Of a DNA stretch of 64,000 nucleotides, positions 1-8,613 are shown in pieces. This DNA is from Pandoraea communis (GTDB taxonomy: Bacteria > Pseudomonadota > Gammaproteobacteria > Burkholderiales > Burkholderiaceae): NCBI RefSeq assembly GCF_902459745.1, contig NZ_CABPSJ010000002.1, positions 682,001-746,000 on the forward strand, given 5' to 3'. Made by a program: the position numbers and the translations under genes. The notes under the pieces are model-generated. The model was not told where the DNA came from and did no database searches. It was given only the letters and a program-made list of their open reading frames with translations. Every line of letters starts with the position of its first letter. The first letter of the stretch is position 1.

Positions 1-104
1 GCCTGGAGCCCGCCGACTTCCCGATGTTCGAGCAATATCTCAACGATCCCCGCTCGACGCCTCCGGCGCAGTTGCGCACCCGGATCTGTCTGCTGGTGAA
101 ATGA
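1..104 (+). CDS. AraC-family regulator, GyrI-like C-terminal fragment (5' truncated by window edge)
   Basis: Only the last 34 codons are visible, ending at a TGA at 102-104. The residues include EQYLNDPRSTPP followed by LRTRICLLV. This matches the end of the GyrI-like small-molecule-binding domain of many AraC regulators, where an acidic residue, YLNDP and TPP precede a final strand. The N-terminal HTH is outside the window, so the regulator type is inferred from this tail alone. Its 3' end overlaps the 3' end of the convergent selU gene by 65 bp. Confidence 0.6.
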   Translation, partial: LEPADFPMFEQYLNDPRSTPPAQLRTRICLLVK

Positions 105-1143
105 GTGCGAGCAAGGCCTGCGCCTGCGCGCGCAGGTCTTGCGCCCCCGGATGGAACCCGAACGGGATGGCTGTCGCCAGCCCCGGCAGCATCTTTCGAG
201 CGCTTCGCGAATACGCGGGATCGTAGTGTCTCGTGATGAGCGCTTCCGACAGTTCTCGTTGCTGTCCAGCGTCGAACAACGCGAGCCATTGATCGATGAC
301 GGCGCGTCCGTGAAGCGGCACCAGCCGAAGCAGTTGTGTGCGGAAGTGGCCCGGCAACGCCAACAAATGGCCGTACTCCTGCAGCAACAGATCGACACGC
401 TCCTCGAGAGAAACGCTCACCTCGACACAGACCGTCGAGCCGCGCAGCGAAGTCATCAGCGACTCGGGCAGGGTAATGCGCCCGATCCGGCGGCTCTCCG
501 CTTCGACGAACACCGGCCGCTTCGGGTCGAAACCACGCAACGCGCCGATCAACGCGGTATCGAACGATTTCTGCGAGGGCTGCGGCACGTCCGGCATTGC
601 GCCCAGCACGGAACCGCGATGCATGGCGAGCGCCTCGAGATCGAGTACCTGAGCCCCTGAGTCGTCCAGCGCATGCAGCAGGCGAGTCTTGCCGCTGCCC
701 GTGTGCCCCGCCAGCACGATGTAATCAAGCGTGGGCGGCAGCGCGTCGAGCGACGCCACGACATCACGCCGGTAGGCCTTGTAACCGCCTTCGAGCTGGC
801 GTGCGCGCCAACCAATCTTGTTCATGATGACGGTCATCGACTCGGAACGCATGCCGCCTCGCCAACAATAGACGAGCGCACGCCAATTGCGCGGCCGGTC
901 GGCGAAAGTCGTCTCGAGATGCGTGGCGATGTTGCGCGCGACCATGGCCGCGCCCACGCGCGAGGCATCAAATGGGGACACCTGCTTGTACATCGTGCCG
1001 ACGATTACCCGTTCCTCGTTGCTGAGCACCGGCGCATTGATGGCGCCGGGGATGTGGTCGTCGGCGAATTCGAGCGGGGTGCGAACATCGATGATTTCGT
1101 CGAAGTCGCCGGCGCTTTCCAGGGGAACGCGGAGGAAGTTCAT
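40..1143 (-). CDS. selU: tRNA 2-selenouridine synthase (SelU/MnmH)
   Basis: This 367-residue protein converts 2-thiouridine to 2-selenouridine at the wobble base of some tRNAs, using selenophosphate. An N-terminal rhodanese domain (about residues 10-130) carries the catalytic loop CWRGGMRS with Cys93. A P-loop (GHTGSGKTR, about 146-154) opens the C-terminal nucleotide-binding part. Length and domain order fit the family. The start at 1143 is chosen because its ATG overlaps the TGA of the upstream TPR lipoprotein gene (ATGA), implying translational coupling; a further upstream start would run deep into that gene. selD is not in this window. Confidence 0.93.
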   Translation of the reverse strand: MNFLRVPLESAGDFDEIIDVRTPLEFADDHIPGAINAPVLSNEERVIVGTMYKQVSPFDASRVGAAMVARNIATHLETTFADRPRNWRALVYCWRGGMRSESMTVIMNKIGWRARQLEGGYKAYRRDVVASLDALPPTLDYIVLAGHTGSGKTRLLHALDDSGAQVLDLEALAMHRGSVLGAMPDVPQPSQKSFDTALIGALRGFDPKRPVFVEAESRRIGRITLPESLMTSLRGSTVCVEVSVSLEERVDLLLQEYGHLLALPGHFRTQLLRLVPLHGRAVIDQWLALFDAGQQRELSEALITRHYDPAYSRSARKMLPGLATAIPFGFHPGAQDLRAQAQALLALISPADRSGCATAPEASSGDR

Positions 1144-1781
1144 CGTGCCCCCGCCGCCAGTTGGCCACAATGCGCGCCGTACGGCGTGCGCGAACTCGCC
1201 TGCCCCGGTGGCGCGTCGTCCAGACCGGCGCGCACCTTCGCCGCACGGTCAATGATGCGGGTGGCGGCTTCGGCATCGCCCGCGCCGCCTAACGCCAGCG
1301 CGTAATCGTCGAGTACCTCGACGTACGCGTACGGCACCTTGCGCGCCGCCTCCATGCGATCGAGCGAACCCAGCGCCCGGCCGAAGTACTTCGCCGATTG
1401 TGAAAATTGCCGCTGCACCAGCGACAGCCGCGCCAGCTCGATGAGTGCCGGATACCGATAACGGGCTGTCAGAATATCGAGATCGTAAGCGAGGCTCAGC
1501 TCTCGTTCGGCCTCGGTGTAGTAGCAGGTCACGCCCAGCGCCCGGCCGTAGTCGAAGTGAATGGCCGCGCGTTGCGATGCCGGCCAGCCCGATTGATCGG
1601 CCACCAGTACCGCCTGCCCGAAGGCGCGTCGCGCGCCATCCCAGTCGCCACGCACTTCAGCCGCGCCTCCCAGTGCGGCATAGTCGGGACCGGACGGCCT
1701 GCGCTCGGGCGCGCTGCACCCGGCACTCAACACACCGCCGAGCGCGCACACCATGGCCAACCACATCGAAGATCGAATCAT
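1140..1781 (-). CDS. Predicted lipoprotein with TPR-like helical repeats
   Basis: This 213-residue protein begins with a basic and hydrophobic signal sequence and a lipobox (LSAGC, Cys22), so it should be lipidated and exported. The mature part is alanine- and leucine-rich, with repeated helical pairs typical of TPR folds (for example an AALGGAAEVRGDWDGARRAF unit). No enzymatic motif is seen. It lies 24 bp after the glycosyltransferase gene and its stop overlaps the selU start. A link with the glycosyltransferase (cell-surface polysaccharide) is possible but inferred from position only. An alternative start is Met6 (1766). Confidence 0.7.
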   Translation of the reverse strand: MIRSSMWLAMVCALGGVLSAGCSAPERRPSGPDYAALGGAAEVRGDWDGARRAFGQAVLVADQSGWPASQRAAIHFDYGRALGVTCYYTEAERELSLAYDLDILTARYRYPALIELARLSLVQRQFSQSAKYFGRALGSLDRMEAARKVPYAYVEVLDDYALALGGAGDAEAATRIIDRAAKVRAGLDDAPPGQASSRTPYGAHCGQLAAGAR

Positions 1782-1805
1782 CGGAAAAAGGACACTGCCG
1801 GAAAA

Positions 1806-3299
1806 TCACCTGTCGCGAGACACCTCCGTCTCGCGCTCGCTCGACAGGATACCGCGTCGCACCTGAACTCCCCAACGCTGGCGTCCGGTGAGGAAATGGC
1901 CCCACCCCAGCGCTGCCCCCGTGTGACGCATCAACTGGAACGAAAACGGCTCCAGCACGGCCGCGAAAAACGCCAGCCCGAGGCTCGTGCCCGTGCGGCG
2001 CCCAGTCCAGCGCCGATAGGCGTGCACCGACCAGAGATGAAAGCCGAGATCGAGCACGATCTTGCCAAGGATGATGCCCGACACCGGCAGCACCACACCG
2101 TAATGCCCCTCGCACACGAACGTCACCAGCAGCGCGAAAGCGGTAAGACCGTAGATCGGCTGAAGCGTGTCGAATGCCTTCACCGGCAGCATCCAACGTC
2201 CCAGATTGCCGTAACGGCCGTTGCCGACCATATCGCGATACCAGTATTGCGTCTGGAGAAACCCCGCAAACCAGCGACGCCGTTGACGAAGGAAACTCGT
2301 CAGCGTGCCCGGGGCGTCGGTGATCGCCTGCGCACCGCCCACCACGCGAACCTCCCATCCCAGCCCATGCGTGACCGAATAACGGCGCAGGCGATGGATC
2401 AGTTCGTAATCCTCGACCAGGCACGCCGGGTCGAATCCGCCCACGGCCAGCACTGCCTCGCGGCGGAAACAGGCAAACGCCCCCGAGATCAGCAGCAGGC
2501 CGTCTGCGCGCATCCAGGCAAAGCGCGAAACGAAGTTGCGGATGTACTCGTACGTCTGGAAAAACTGCAACACACGCCCGCTCGCCGTGTTGCCGCACAC
2601 CGGGGTGAGCACACCGGTCGCCGCCACCAGCTTCGGGCGACGCGCAAACGCGTCGTGCATCGCGGCACACGCGCCGATGTCGAGCAACGTGTCGGCATCG
2701 ACCGTCATCACGACGTCCGTCTCCATGCCGACCAGCGCCGCGTTGAGCGCACGCGCCTTGCCACCGTGCGGCACGCGCAGCCATCGCAGATTCGGGTAGC
2801 GGCGGCTCGGCGCACTGAGCCCCCCCTGGCCAGGGTCCGTGAGACCGTATTCACCGGTAAGCAGCGCCGCCGTGCCATCCTGCGATCCGTCGTCGGCGAT
2901 GACGATAGCGTCGGGCACCCTGCATCCCGCCATGAGCGCACGCAACGTCACCGGCAGTGCAGCCGCCTCGTTGTGCGCCGCGACCACGACGCCGAGCGTC
3001 AACCGAACGTTGGCGGCATCGTGACTCGCCAGCGCCGCTGTCTCCTCGGGATCGGGACGCATCAGACGCCATGCCTGCCAAAACACGAACGCGAGCAGCG
3101 CCGTGTCATATACGACGTAGGCCACCCCGGTCCCCCAGGCGAACACCCCCTTGAGGAAGAACGCCTGCGCGAACAACAGGCACCACAGCACCGCCACACC
3201 GGTATGCACGAACCAACTCGCGAACGGCGTCGGCGGCAGCGTGAAGCGCGGCGAGTGCGCCTCGCGTGCCGCGTCGAGCCGCGACGCTTTCATCGTCAT
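1806..3299 (-). CDS. Processive family 2 membrane glycosyltransferase
   Basis: This 497-residue protein has two N-terminal membrane segments (about residues 31-50 and 55-76), a cytoplasmic GT-A domain, and several C-terminal membrane segments. The GT2 signature residues are visible: DDG (136-138), DAD (201-203), an ED pair (296-297) and QRRRW (339-343). The last motif is typical of processive enzymes such as PgaC, cellulose or hyaluronan synthases. The sugar donor and polymer cannot be read from sequence. The start at 3299 puts the gene 8 bp after the cytochrome b561 gene; a longer form would overlap that gene. No export or deacetylase partners of a pga- or bcs-type operon are adjacent. Confidence 0.85.
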   Translation of the reverse strand: MTMKASRLDAAREAHSPRFTLPPTPFASWFVHTGVAVLWCLLFAQAFFLKGVFAWGTGVAYVVYDTALLAFVFWQAWRLMRPDPEETAALASHDAANVRLTLGVVVAAHNEAAALPVTLRALMAGCRVPDAIVIADDGSQDGTAALLTGEYGLTDPGQGGLSAPSRRYPNLRWLRVPHGGKARALNAALVGMETDVVMTVDADTLLDIGACAAMHDAFARRPKLVAATGVLTPVCGNTASGRVLQFFQTYEYIRNFVSRFAWMRADGLLLISGAFACFRREAVLAVGGFDPACLVEDYELIHRLRRYSVTHGLGWEVRVVGGAQAITDAPGTLTSFLRQRRRWFAGFLQTQYWYRDMVGNGRYGNLGRWMLPVKAFDTLQPIYGLTAFALLVTFVCEGHYGVVLPVSGIILGKIVLDLGFHLWSVHAYRRWTGRRTGTSLGLAFFAAVLEPFSFQLMRHTGAALGWGHFLTGRQRWGVQVRRGILSSERETEVSRDR

Positions 3300-3307
3300 G
3301 CCGGTGC

Positions 3308-3949
3308 TCACGGCAGCATCCGGCCGAGCACCGGGTGACGATCGATCCACTGATGCTTGAGCGCACCACCGATATGCAACGCCAGCAGCACGTACAAGCT
3401 ATAGGCGCAGTAGGTGTGAACGTTACCCAGCAGCCCGTGCCAGTAGTCCTTGCTCGCATCGTTCATGGCCATCAGGAAACCCATGCGTGGGAACGGCACG
3501 CTGCCGAACAGCACCAGTGGGTGCGTCGATGCCGCCACCCACGCCGAGTCGTGCGCCCAGCCCGAGAGCGGCAGCGCGAAGATGACGACATACAGCAACC
3601 AATGCACCAGATGCGCGGCTGCACGCTCCCACGAAGCAAAGACTTGCGAGAGTGCCGGCGGACGGTGCGTCGCACGCCACAGAATGCGCAGTATCGCGAG
3701 GCCCAGCACGGTGATGCCGATGGACTTGTGCAGATCGATCCAGAAGCGCACGTCGATCTTCTCGAGCGTGGCATCGGACAGCAACGCGACTGTCTGACCG
3801 ATGGCGACATTGCCGAGCATCAACAATGCGACAGCCCAATGCAGCAGCATCGCCACACGGGTGTACCTGACGTCTTCATACAACGTCACGCCGGGCTTGC
3901 GAGCAGACACGGAAGAAACTGGGGGAGGTGAGGCACTCACGTCGGACAT
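3308..3949 (-). CDS. Cytochrome b561 family membrane protein
   Basis: This 213-residue protein has four to five predicted membrane helices and the conserved histidines that bind two b-type hemes in this family: the LLHW motif near the N terminus, LHKSIG, HLVHW, and a C-terminal HIGGALKHQ. Members act as quinol or superoxide oxidases, or as electron carriers in the inner membrane. It is the first gene of the leftward block that continues with the glycosyltransferase. No strong Shine-Dalgarno is seen. Confidence 0.88.
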   Translation of the reverse strand: MSDVSASPPPVSSVSARKPGVTLYEDVRYTRVAMLLHWAVALLMLGNVAIGQTVALLSDATLEKIDVRFWIDLHKSIGITVLGLAILRILWRATHRPPALSQVFASWERAAAHLVHWLLYVVIFALPLSGWAHDSAWVAASTHPLVLFGSVPFPRMGFLMAMNDASKDYWHGLLGNVHTYCAYSLYVLLALHIGGALKHQWIDRHPVLGRMLP

Positions 3950-4210
3950 CCTGAAAATACAGTGGAGATGATTGCATAACGCGAGTTGAATCGTGCTTAT
4001 TCCCGCGTTGCCGCAAAAAATGGTTGTTACGGCCGGTTACAGTGCACGCGCAGCCCTCCATCCCGGTTCGACACGCGAAAAACGTCCGGCAGTCGGCATT
4101 ACGCTTCACATGCCCCCTGATCTGCCTTGCGAGCCCCGCGCAAAACCGCGATGATCGGGAGTTCCGCGCGCAGCGTGCAAGGAACTGCGCCCTCATCAAG
4201 GAGACATACC
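3950..4210. other. Intergenic region between divergent genes
   Basis: This 261-bp spacer must hold promoters for the leftward cytochrome b561 gene and the rightward PEP-mutase-family gene. No confident operator or -10/-35 pair could be picked out. An AAGGAG ribosome-binding site for the rightward gene lies at its right end. Confidence 0.5.
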
Positions 4211-5092
4211 ATGCCACGCAGCACCGCAGAAAAACGCGCCGCCTTTCGCAAACTCCACCTCGCCGGTTGCTTTGTGATCCCGAATCCGTGGGACGCGGGC
4301 AGCGCCCGGTATCTCGAACACGCCGGCTTCAAGGCCATCGCCTCGACCAGTTCGGGCTTTGCCTGGTCGACGGGGCATCCCGACAACGGCGTGACGCGCG
4401 ACACGGTACTCGCACATTTGCGAACCCTGGTCGACGCCACCGATCTGCCGGTCAACGCCGACTTCGAGAGCGGCTTCGGCAAAACGCCCGATGATGTGGC
4501 GCAGAGCGTCAAGATGGCTGTGGCAACGGGCGTTGCCGGGTTGTCGATCGAAGACTCGACCGGCAATGTCGACGCGCCGCTCTTCCCGCTCGACGAAGCG
4601 GCCGCGCGCATGAAGGCCGCCCGCCGCGCTATCGACGAGACCGGTGGCGACACGCTCCTCATTGGCCGCGCGGAGAATTTCTTCGCCGGCGTGCCCGATC
4701 TGGACGACACCATTGCGCGCCTGCAAGCCTATGCCGAAGCGGGTGCCGATTGCCTGTATGCACCGGGCATTCAGTCGGTCGAGCAAATTCAGGCTGTCGT
4801 CGCAGCCGTCGCGCCCAAGCCGGTGAACGTGCTGATCGGGGCGACGTCGCCGCTGACGTTGCAAGATATGGCCGACCTCGGGGTGCGGCGCGTGAGCGTC
4901 GGCGGTGCGCTTGCCCGCGCCGCATGGGGCGGCTTCATCCATGCGGCGACGGCACTTGCCGAAGGCCGCTTCGACGGCTTCGATGGCGCAGCCAGCGGCG
5001 CGACGCTCAACGGACTGTTCCGGCCGGGCGAGTCATTCCCCGGGATTGTCCATACGCCGCGCATGACGGCAACCGGCGCGGCAAGTACATGA
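4211..5092 (+). CDS. Isocitrate lyase/PEP mutase superfamily protein
   Basis: The 293-residue protein is a (beta/alpha)8-barrel member of the ICL/PEPM superfamily. Visible family features are PNPWDAGSARYLEHAGF at the N terminus, the STSSG strand-loop, the metal-site motif NADFESGFG, and IEDSTGN and GRAEN motifs. The KKCGH-type catalytic loop of true isocitrate or 2-methylisocitrate lyases is absent, so it is unlikely to be either; oxaloacetate decarboxylase-like or C-C lyase activity on a 2-oxo acid is more likely. The start at 4211 has an AAGGAG box 8 bp upstream. The class II aldolase gene follows in the same direction, suggesting one catabolic unit. Confidence 0.85.
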   Translation: MPRSTAEKRAAFRKLHLAGCFVIPNPWDAGSARYLEHAGFKAIASTSSGFAWSTGHPDNGVTRDTVLAHLRTLVDATDLPVNADFESGFGKTPDDVAQSVKMAVATGVAGLSIEDSTGNVDAPLFPLDEAAARMKAARRAIDETGGDTLLIGRAENFFAGVPDLDDTIARLQAYAEAGADCLYAPGIQSVEQIQAVVAAVAPKPVNVLIGATSPLTLQDMADLGVRRVSVGGALARAAWGGFIHAATALAEGRFDGFDGAASGATLNGLFRPGESFPGIVHTPRMTATGAAST

Positions 5093-5218
5093 CCAGTGAC
5101 TTTTCGTCGATAGACGAGCCGCGCCCGTCCCCGGACAATTCGCTGTCAGCCGATGCGCCGCGCCACGACGTCTTCCGGACTCGGCATGCACGGCATCCCC
5201 ACCCGACGGAGCGTCCCA

Positions 5219-6025
5219 ATGAACATGCCGCACGAGGCTTTTGCCATTCCCACGCCACTTGGCGCCCCCCTGCCCAAGCCGCGTGCGTTCGATAACGTCG
5301 AGGACGAACGCGCCGACCGGAAGCTGCGTCTCGCGGTGGCGTTCCGGATCTTCGCGCGCTTCGGTCTCGCCGAGGGTATCGCCGGCCACATCACCGTGCG
5401 CGATCCCGAGTTTCACGACCGCTTCTGGGTCAATCGCTACGCGCAGCACTTCTCGTCGATTCATCCGGACGATCTGATTCTCGTCGACGAGGCGGGTGGC
5501 CTGCATCACGGCCAAGGTCCGGTCAATGCCGCAGCCATGGCGATTCATGCCGGCATTCACGCCACCCTGCCCCATGTGACGGCGGCCGCGCACACGCACA
5601 CCACCCACGGACGCGCCTTCTCGGCACGCACACGCCCACTGGCCCCGATCAATCAGGAAGCCTGCCTCTTCTACGACGACCACGTGCTGTTTCGCGGCGA
5701 CGTGCTCGTGCTCGGTGCCGACGAGGGCCGTCGCATCGCTCGGACGATGGGACACAAGCGCGCCGCCGTGCTGCTCAATCACGGGTTGCTGACGGTGGGT
5801 TCGTCGGTCGACGCTGCGGCCTATCGCTTTCTCGCGATGGAGCGATGCGCGCAAGTGCAGTTGCTCGCCGAGGCGGCAGGCCCGCTTGAAGTGCTCCCCG
5901 ATAGCGAAGCCCGCGAGGTGTATCGTCTGCTCGGCTCCGACTATGTGGCGTGGCTGGGTTATCAGGGCCTCTACGAACAGGTGCTGCGCGAAAGCCCTGA
6001 TCTGTCGGCGTTGTCTGCCCGATAA
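5219..6025 (+). CDS. Class II aldolase/adducin domain protein
   Basis: This 268-residue protein has the zinc-site histidines of the class II aldolase fold: HTHTTHGR in the middle and NHGLLTVG further on. An acidic catalytic residue is probably in the N-terminal half. Relatives include L-fuculose-phosphate aldolase, ribulose-5-phosphate epimerase and many proteins of unknown substrate. The start at 5219 has GGAG about 9 bp upstream. It follows the PEP-mutase-like gene by 126 bp and its 3' end overlaps the convergent LysR gene by 55 bp. The substrate is unknown. Confidence 0.82.
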   Translation: MNMPHEAFAIPTPLGAPLPKPRAFDNVEDERADRKLRLAVAFRIFARFGLAEGIAGHITVRDPEFHDRFWVNRYAQHFSSIHPDDLILVDEAGGLHHGQGPVNAAAMAIHAGIHATLPHVTAAAHTHTTHGRAFSARTRPLAPINQEACLFYDDHVLFRGDVLVLGADEGRRIARTMGHKRAAVLLNHGLLTVGSSVDAAAYRFLAMERCAQVQLLAEAAGPLEVLPDSEAREVYRLLGSDYVAWLGYQGLYEQVLRESPDLSALSAR

Positions 6026-6933
6026 GCCTCGACCACCTGACGCAACCAGACGTCGAACTGGCGCAACGGCGCCCAGTCGCGGCGCTGCGCCGGATAGGAG
6101 AAGTAAATGGTCTGCGGATTGGCGAGCGTATGCGGATGCGCCTGCACCAGCATGCCGCTGGCCAGTTCGCGCTCGATCAGCACGCGCGGCAGCAAAGCGA
6201 TGCCAAGCCCCGCCACCGCCGCGTTGATCGCCATGATGAACATGTCGTAACGCTGTTCGCTGCGCAGGGGTTTGACGTCCTGCCCGACGGTGGACGCGTC
6301 GTGCATGCCCAGCGACGCGAGCCAGTCGTCCCACACGCGAGGCAGGTCGCGCGGGCAGATCCATGACAATGCGGCGATCTGTTCCAGCGAGAGCGACGCC
6401 TGCCCCTCAAGCAGACGGGGTGCCGCGACAAGCATAAGAGAATCGTCGGTAATGAGCGCGGTACCCGGCATGCCGGGCCAGCGCCGCGTGCTGAAGTAGA
6501 TCGCAGCGTCGAACGCGGAGTCTTCGAAGAACACGGGTTGATCGCGCCCGAGAATGTGAAGGCGAACGTCGCGCGTGTTTGCGTAGAAATCGTCCAGCCG
6601 TGGAATCAGCCATTGCGCGGCGAATGTCACGCCGACGGCAATTTCCAGCGCCGTCTCCTGCCCTTGCTGAACGACGTCGAGTGTGTCGCGTCGAATCTGG
6701 TCGAGATGCACGCGAATGCGCTTGGCGTATTCCGCACCGGCCGGTGTCAGGACCAGCCGTTGCTTCACGCGCTCGAACAACGCCACGCCGAGATGCTTCT
6801 CGAGTTCGCCGACGCGTTTGCAGACGGCGCCATGCGTGAGTGCAAGCTCCTGTGCGGCCTGCGCGAAATTCTGATGACGGGCGCTGGCCTCGAAGGCCTG
6901 CAACGCCGAGAGGCTGGGAACGCCCAGACGCAT
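5971..6933 (-). CDS. LysR-family transcriptional regulator (GcvA-like)
   Basis: The protein has 320 residues. The N-terminal winged HTH spans about residues 6-65 (LSALQAFEASARHQNFAQAA, then LTHGAVCKRVGELEKHLG). A periplasmic-binding-protein-like effector domain follows. The overall pattern resembles the GcvA/AmpR branch. The gene is convergent with the aldolase gene and sits upstream, in reading direction, of neither the aldolase nor the transporter, so its target is uncertain. Confidence 0.88.
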   Translation of the reverse strand: MRLGVPSLSALQAFEASARHQNFAQAAQELALTHGAVCKRVGELEKHLGVALFERVKQRLVLTPAGAEYAKRIRVHLDQIRRDTLDVVQQGQETALEIAVGVTFAAQWLIPRLDDFYANTRDVRLHILGRDQPVFFEDSAFDAAIYFSTRRWPGMPGTALITDDSLMLVAAPRLLEGQASLSLEQIAALSWICPRDLPRVWDDWLASLGMHDASTVGQDVKPLRSEQRYDMFIMAINAAVAGLGIALLPRVLIERELASGMLVQAHPHTLANPQTIYFSYPAQRRDWAPLRQFDVWLRQVVEAYRADNADRSGLSRSTCS

Positions 6934-7049
6934 GGTGTCTCCTGCGGGAATACGATCTTGCCCGACAGTCTATGCGATGCGTCGCGGGGAAACAAAACGG
7001 CCCGCCGTGCCGAAGCATCGCCGGGCCGCGTGGAATATGCGCACCGCGC

Positions 7050-8438
7050 TTACTCGACGTGCGCCACGCCCCCCGCGAGGACAGCGCCGCCAGCCACTTC
7101 TTTGGGCAGTGCCCACGACATCCAGTGCGTGCGCAGAGCAACGACCAGCACGAACGCCAGCGCCGCCAATGCACCGAACGTGGCGAAGCCCATCTGATAG
7201 CTGCCCGTCGACTCCTTCGCGATGCCCATGATCACCGGCAGATAGAAGCCGCCGATACCGCCGGCGGCGCCGATGATGCCCGACATCAGGCCCGTCTTGC
7301 CTTGCCAGCGTTGCGGCACGAGCTGGAACGTCGCGCCGTTGCCAAGACCGAAGCACACGTAGACCAGCACGAGCAGGGTGATACCGGCCCCTTGCGGAGG
7401 CATCCACGCGGCGAAGATCAGGTCGATGGCCGAAATCGCCGCGAGCAGCAGCACGAGCGCACGCACACCGGAAATCTTGTCGGCAACCAAACCGCCGATG
7501 GGACGTACCAGCGCGCCGAGAAACGCGAGCAGCGACATGAACAGACCCGCTTCGATACGCGGCATGCCATACAACGAGATAAGCAACGTGGTGACATACG
7601 ACGACATGCCGACGAAACCACCGAACGTGATGCTGTAGACCAGCATGATGACCCACGTGTCGCGCTCGGCCAGCACGCCGCGATAGTGACGCGGCAGCAC
7701 GGCAATCGCGAGCAGCGCGCCCAGCACCGGCAGCAACAGCACACCGGCCTTGCCTTCACCGAAAGCGCCCGCATGCACGCACAGCACGAGTGCAACGAGA
7801 CCGAACACGCTGATGATGAAGCTCGTGAACGCGCGCGGTGCACTGCCCGATTTCACCCCCTGATCCTTCGCCCAGAACACCAGCGCCAACGCGGCGAGGG
7901 CGAGCAACGGCAGTGCGGCACCCGCCGCATGCGCCCACCCGTAGTGCTCGGCCAGTCCGGGGAACATGAAGCCATCGAGCACGGCGCCGATGTTGCCCGC
8001 CGCAGCGAGACCGAGCACCAGCCCCTGCACCTTCGGCGGATAGTTGCTGCCTGCCATCGGCAACGCTACGGCGAAGCTCGCCCCGCCAATGCCGAGGAGC
8101 ACGCCGAGCACCAGCAGCAGCGTGTACGACGGCGTGCCCGGCATGAGCAGCAAGACCACAGACGGAATGGCCGAGAGTGCAAGGCCCATCAACGCGATCT
8201 TGCGGCCATCGAAAGCCTGATAAAGATTGCCCAGCGTGACGCGCAGAATGGCGGCCCCCAACACCGGCACGGCCACGAGAAAACCGGTTTGCGCGGGCGT
8301 CATCGCGATGTCTTTACCGATGAACGGCGCCAGCGGCCCGAGCATCACCCAGACGGTGAAACCCGTGTCGAAGTAGAGAAAACACGCAACCAGCGCGCGC
8401 CAGTTGCCACTTTTCAACGATTGCGTGAGCGTGCTCAT
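7050..8438 (-). CDS. Nitrate/nitrite transporter, NarK/NasA type MFS
   Basis: This is a 462-residue, 12-helix major facilitator protein. The glycine-rich nitrate-porter signatures are visible in helix 5 (GLVLGLAAAGNIGAV) and in a later helix (GLMSGIIGAAGGIGGFYLP). It should import nitrate, or exchange nitrate and nitrite, across the inner membrane. It is monocistronic: no narGHJI or nasCBA genes are adjacent. The leader has a sigma-54 promoter and an ANTAR-type antitermination element (separate entries), pointing to nitrogen-controlled assimilatory use (NasA role) rather than respiration. A GAGG ribosome-binding site precedes the ATG at 8438. Confidence 0.92.
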   Translation of the reverse strand: MSTLTQSLKSGNWRALVACFLYFDTGFTVWVMLGPLAPFIGKDIAMTPAQTGFLVAVPVLGAAILRVTLGNLYQAFDGRKIALMGLALSAIPSVVLLLMPGTPSYTLLLVLGVLLGIGGASFAVALPMAGSNYPPKVQGLVLGLAAAGNIGAVLDGFMFPGLAEHYGWAHAAGAALPLLALAALALVFWAKDQGVKSGSAPRAFTSFIISVFGLVALVLCVHAGAFGEGKAGVLLLPVLGALLAIAVLPRHYRGVLAERDTWVIMLVYSITFGGFVGMSSYVTTLLISLYGMPRIEAGLFMSLLAFLGALVRPIGGLVADKISGVRALVLLLAAISAIDLIFAAWMPPQGAGITLLVLVYVCFGLGNGATFQLVPQRWQGKTGLMSGIIGAAGGIGGFYLPVIMGIAKESTGSYQMGFATFGALAALAFVLVVALRTHWMSWALPKEVAGGAVLAGGVAHVE

Positions 8439-8461
8439 GGATACCCTCGTGTTCGTATGCT

Positions 8462-8518
8462 AAAAAAAAAGCGTCCCGAAGCCGTACGCCTGTGAACAGG
8501 CCTATGGCTTCGGGACGC
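8462..8518 (-). terminator. Intrinsic terminator inside the transporter leader (attenuator)
   Basis: Bases 8471-8483 and 8506-8518 are perfect 13-bp complements (GCGTCCCGAAGCC and its inverse), with a secondary GCCTG/CAGGC stem inside. In the leftward transcript the stem is followed by nine U residues (8470-8462). It lies 24 bp before the start codon of the nitrate transporter, so it must act as an attenuator, not as the end of an upstream gene. Confidence 0.9.
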
Positions 8519-8531
8519 CGTTGCCCCGAAG
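8508..8531 (-). promoter_or_regulatory. ANTAR-type P2 antiterminator hairpin
   Basis: In the leftward transcript CUUCGGGGC (8531-8523) pairs with GUCCCGAAG (8516-8508) around the hexaloop AACGGC. Position 1 of the loop is A and position 4 is G, the signature of ANTAR-domain RNA targets. The 3' arm is also the 5' arm of the terminator, so the two structures exclude each other. Confidence 0.85.
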
Positions 8532-8532
8532 T

Positions 8533-8548
8533 CCCCGCTGACGCGGGG
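8533..8548 (-). promoter_or_regulatory. GC-rich leader hairpin between P1 and P2
   Basis: CCCCGC and GCGGGG flank a four-base loop directly upstream of P2 in the leftward transcript. It is probably a linker or pausing hairpin of the leader. Its loop lacks the A1/G4 signature. Confidence 0.55.
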
Positions 8549-8586
8549 GCATGAATGCGGTGCAGAAAATTCGCTTGTCTTCACTC

Positions 8587-8600
8587 GGCCGCCTTTGGCC
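8587..8600 (-). promoter_or_regulatory. ANTAR-type P1 hairpin at the 5' end of the leader
   Basis: The leftward transcript reads GGCC-AAAGGC-GGCC: a four-pair stem with a hexaloop whose position 1 is A and position 4 is G. It begins about three bases after the predicted sigma-54 start site (8603). Paired hexaloops of this kind are the known target of NasR/NasT-like ANTAR proteins. Confidence 0.75.
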
Positions 8601-8613
8601 TTATGCAAGGGTT

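Noticed and set aside
1407-3338. Long open frame on the plus strand opposite the TPR lipoprotein and glycosyltransferase genes
   Set aside because: It is rich in Arg, His and Gln with no family motifs. It is the mirror of real GC-rich coding on the minus strand.
4211-5092. Annotation as 2-methylisocitrate lyase (a second prpB)
   Set aside because: The KKCGH-type catalytic loop found in the true PrpB at 36656-37546 is absent.
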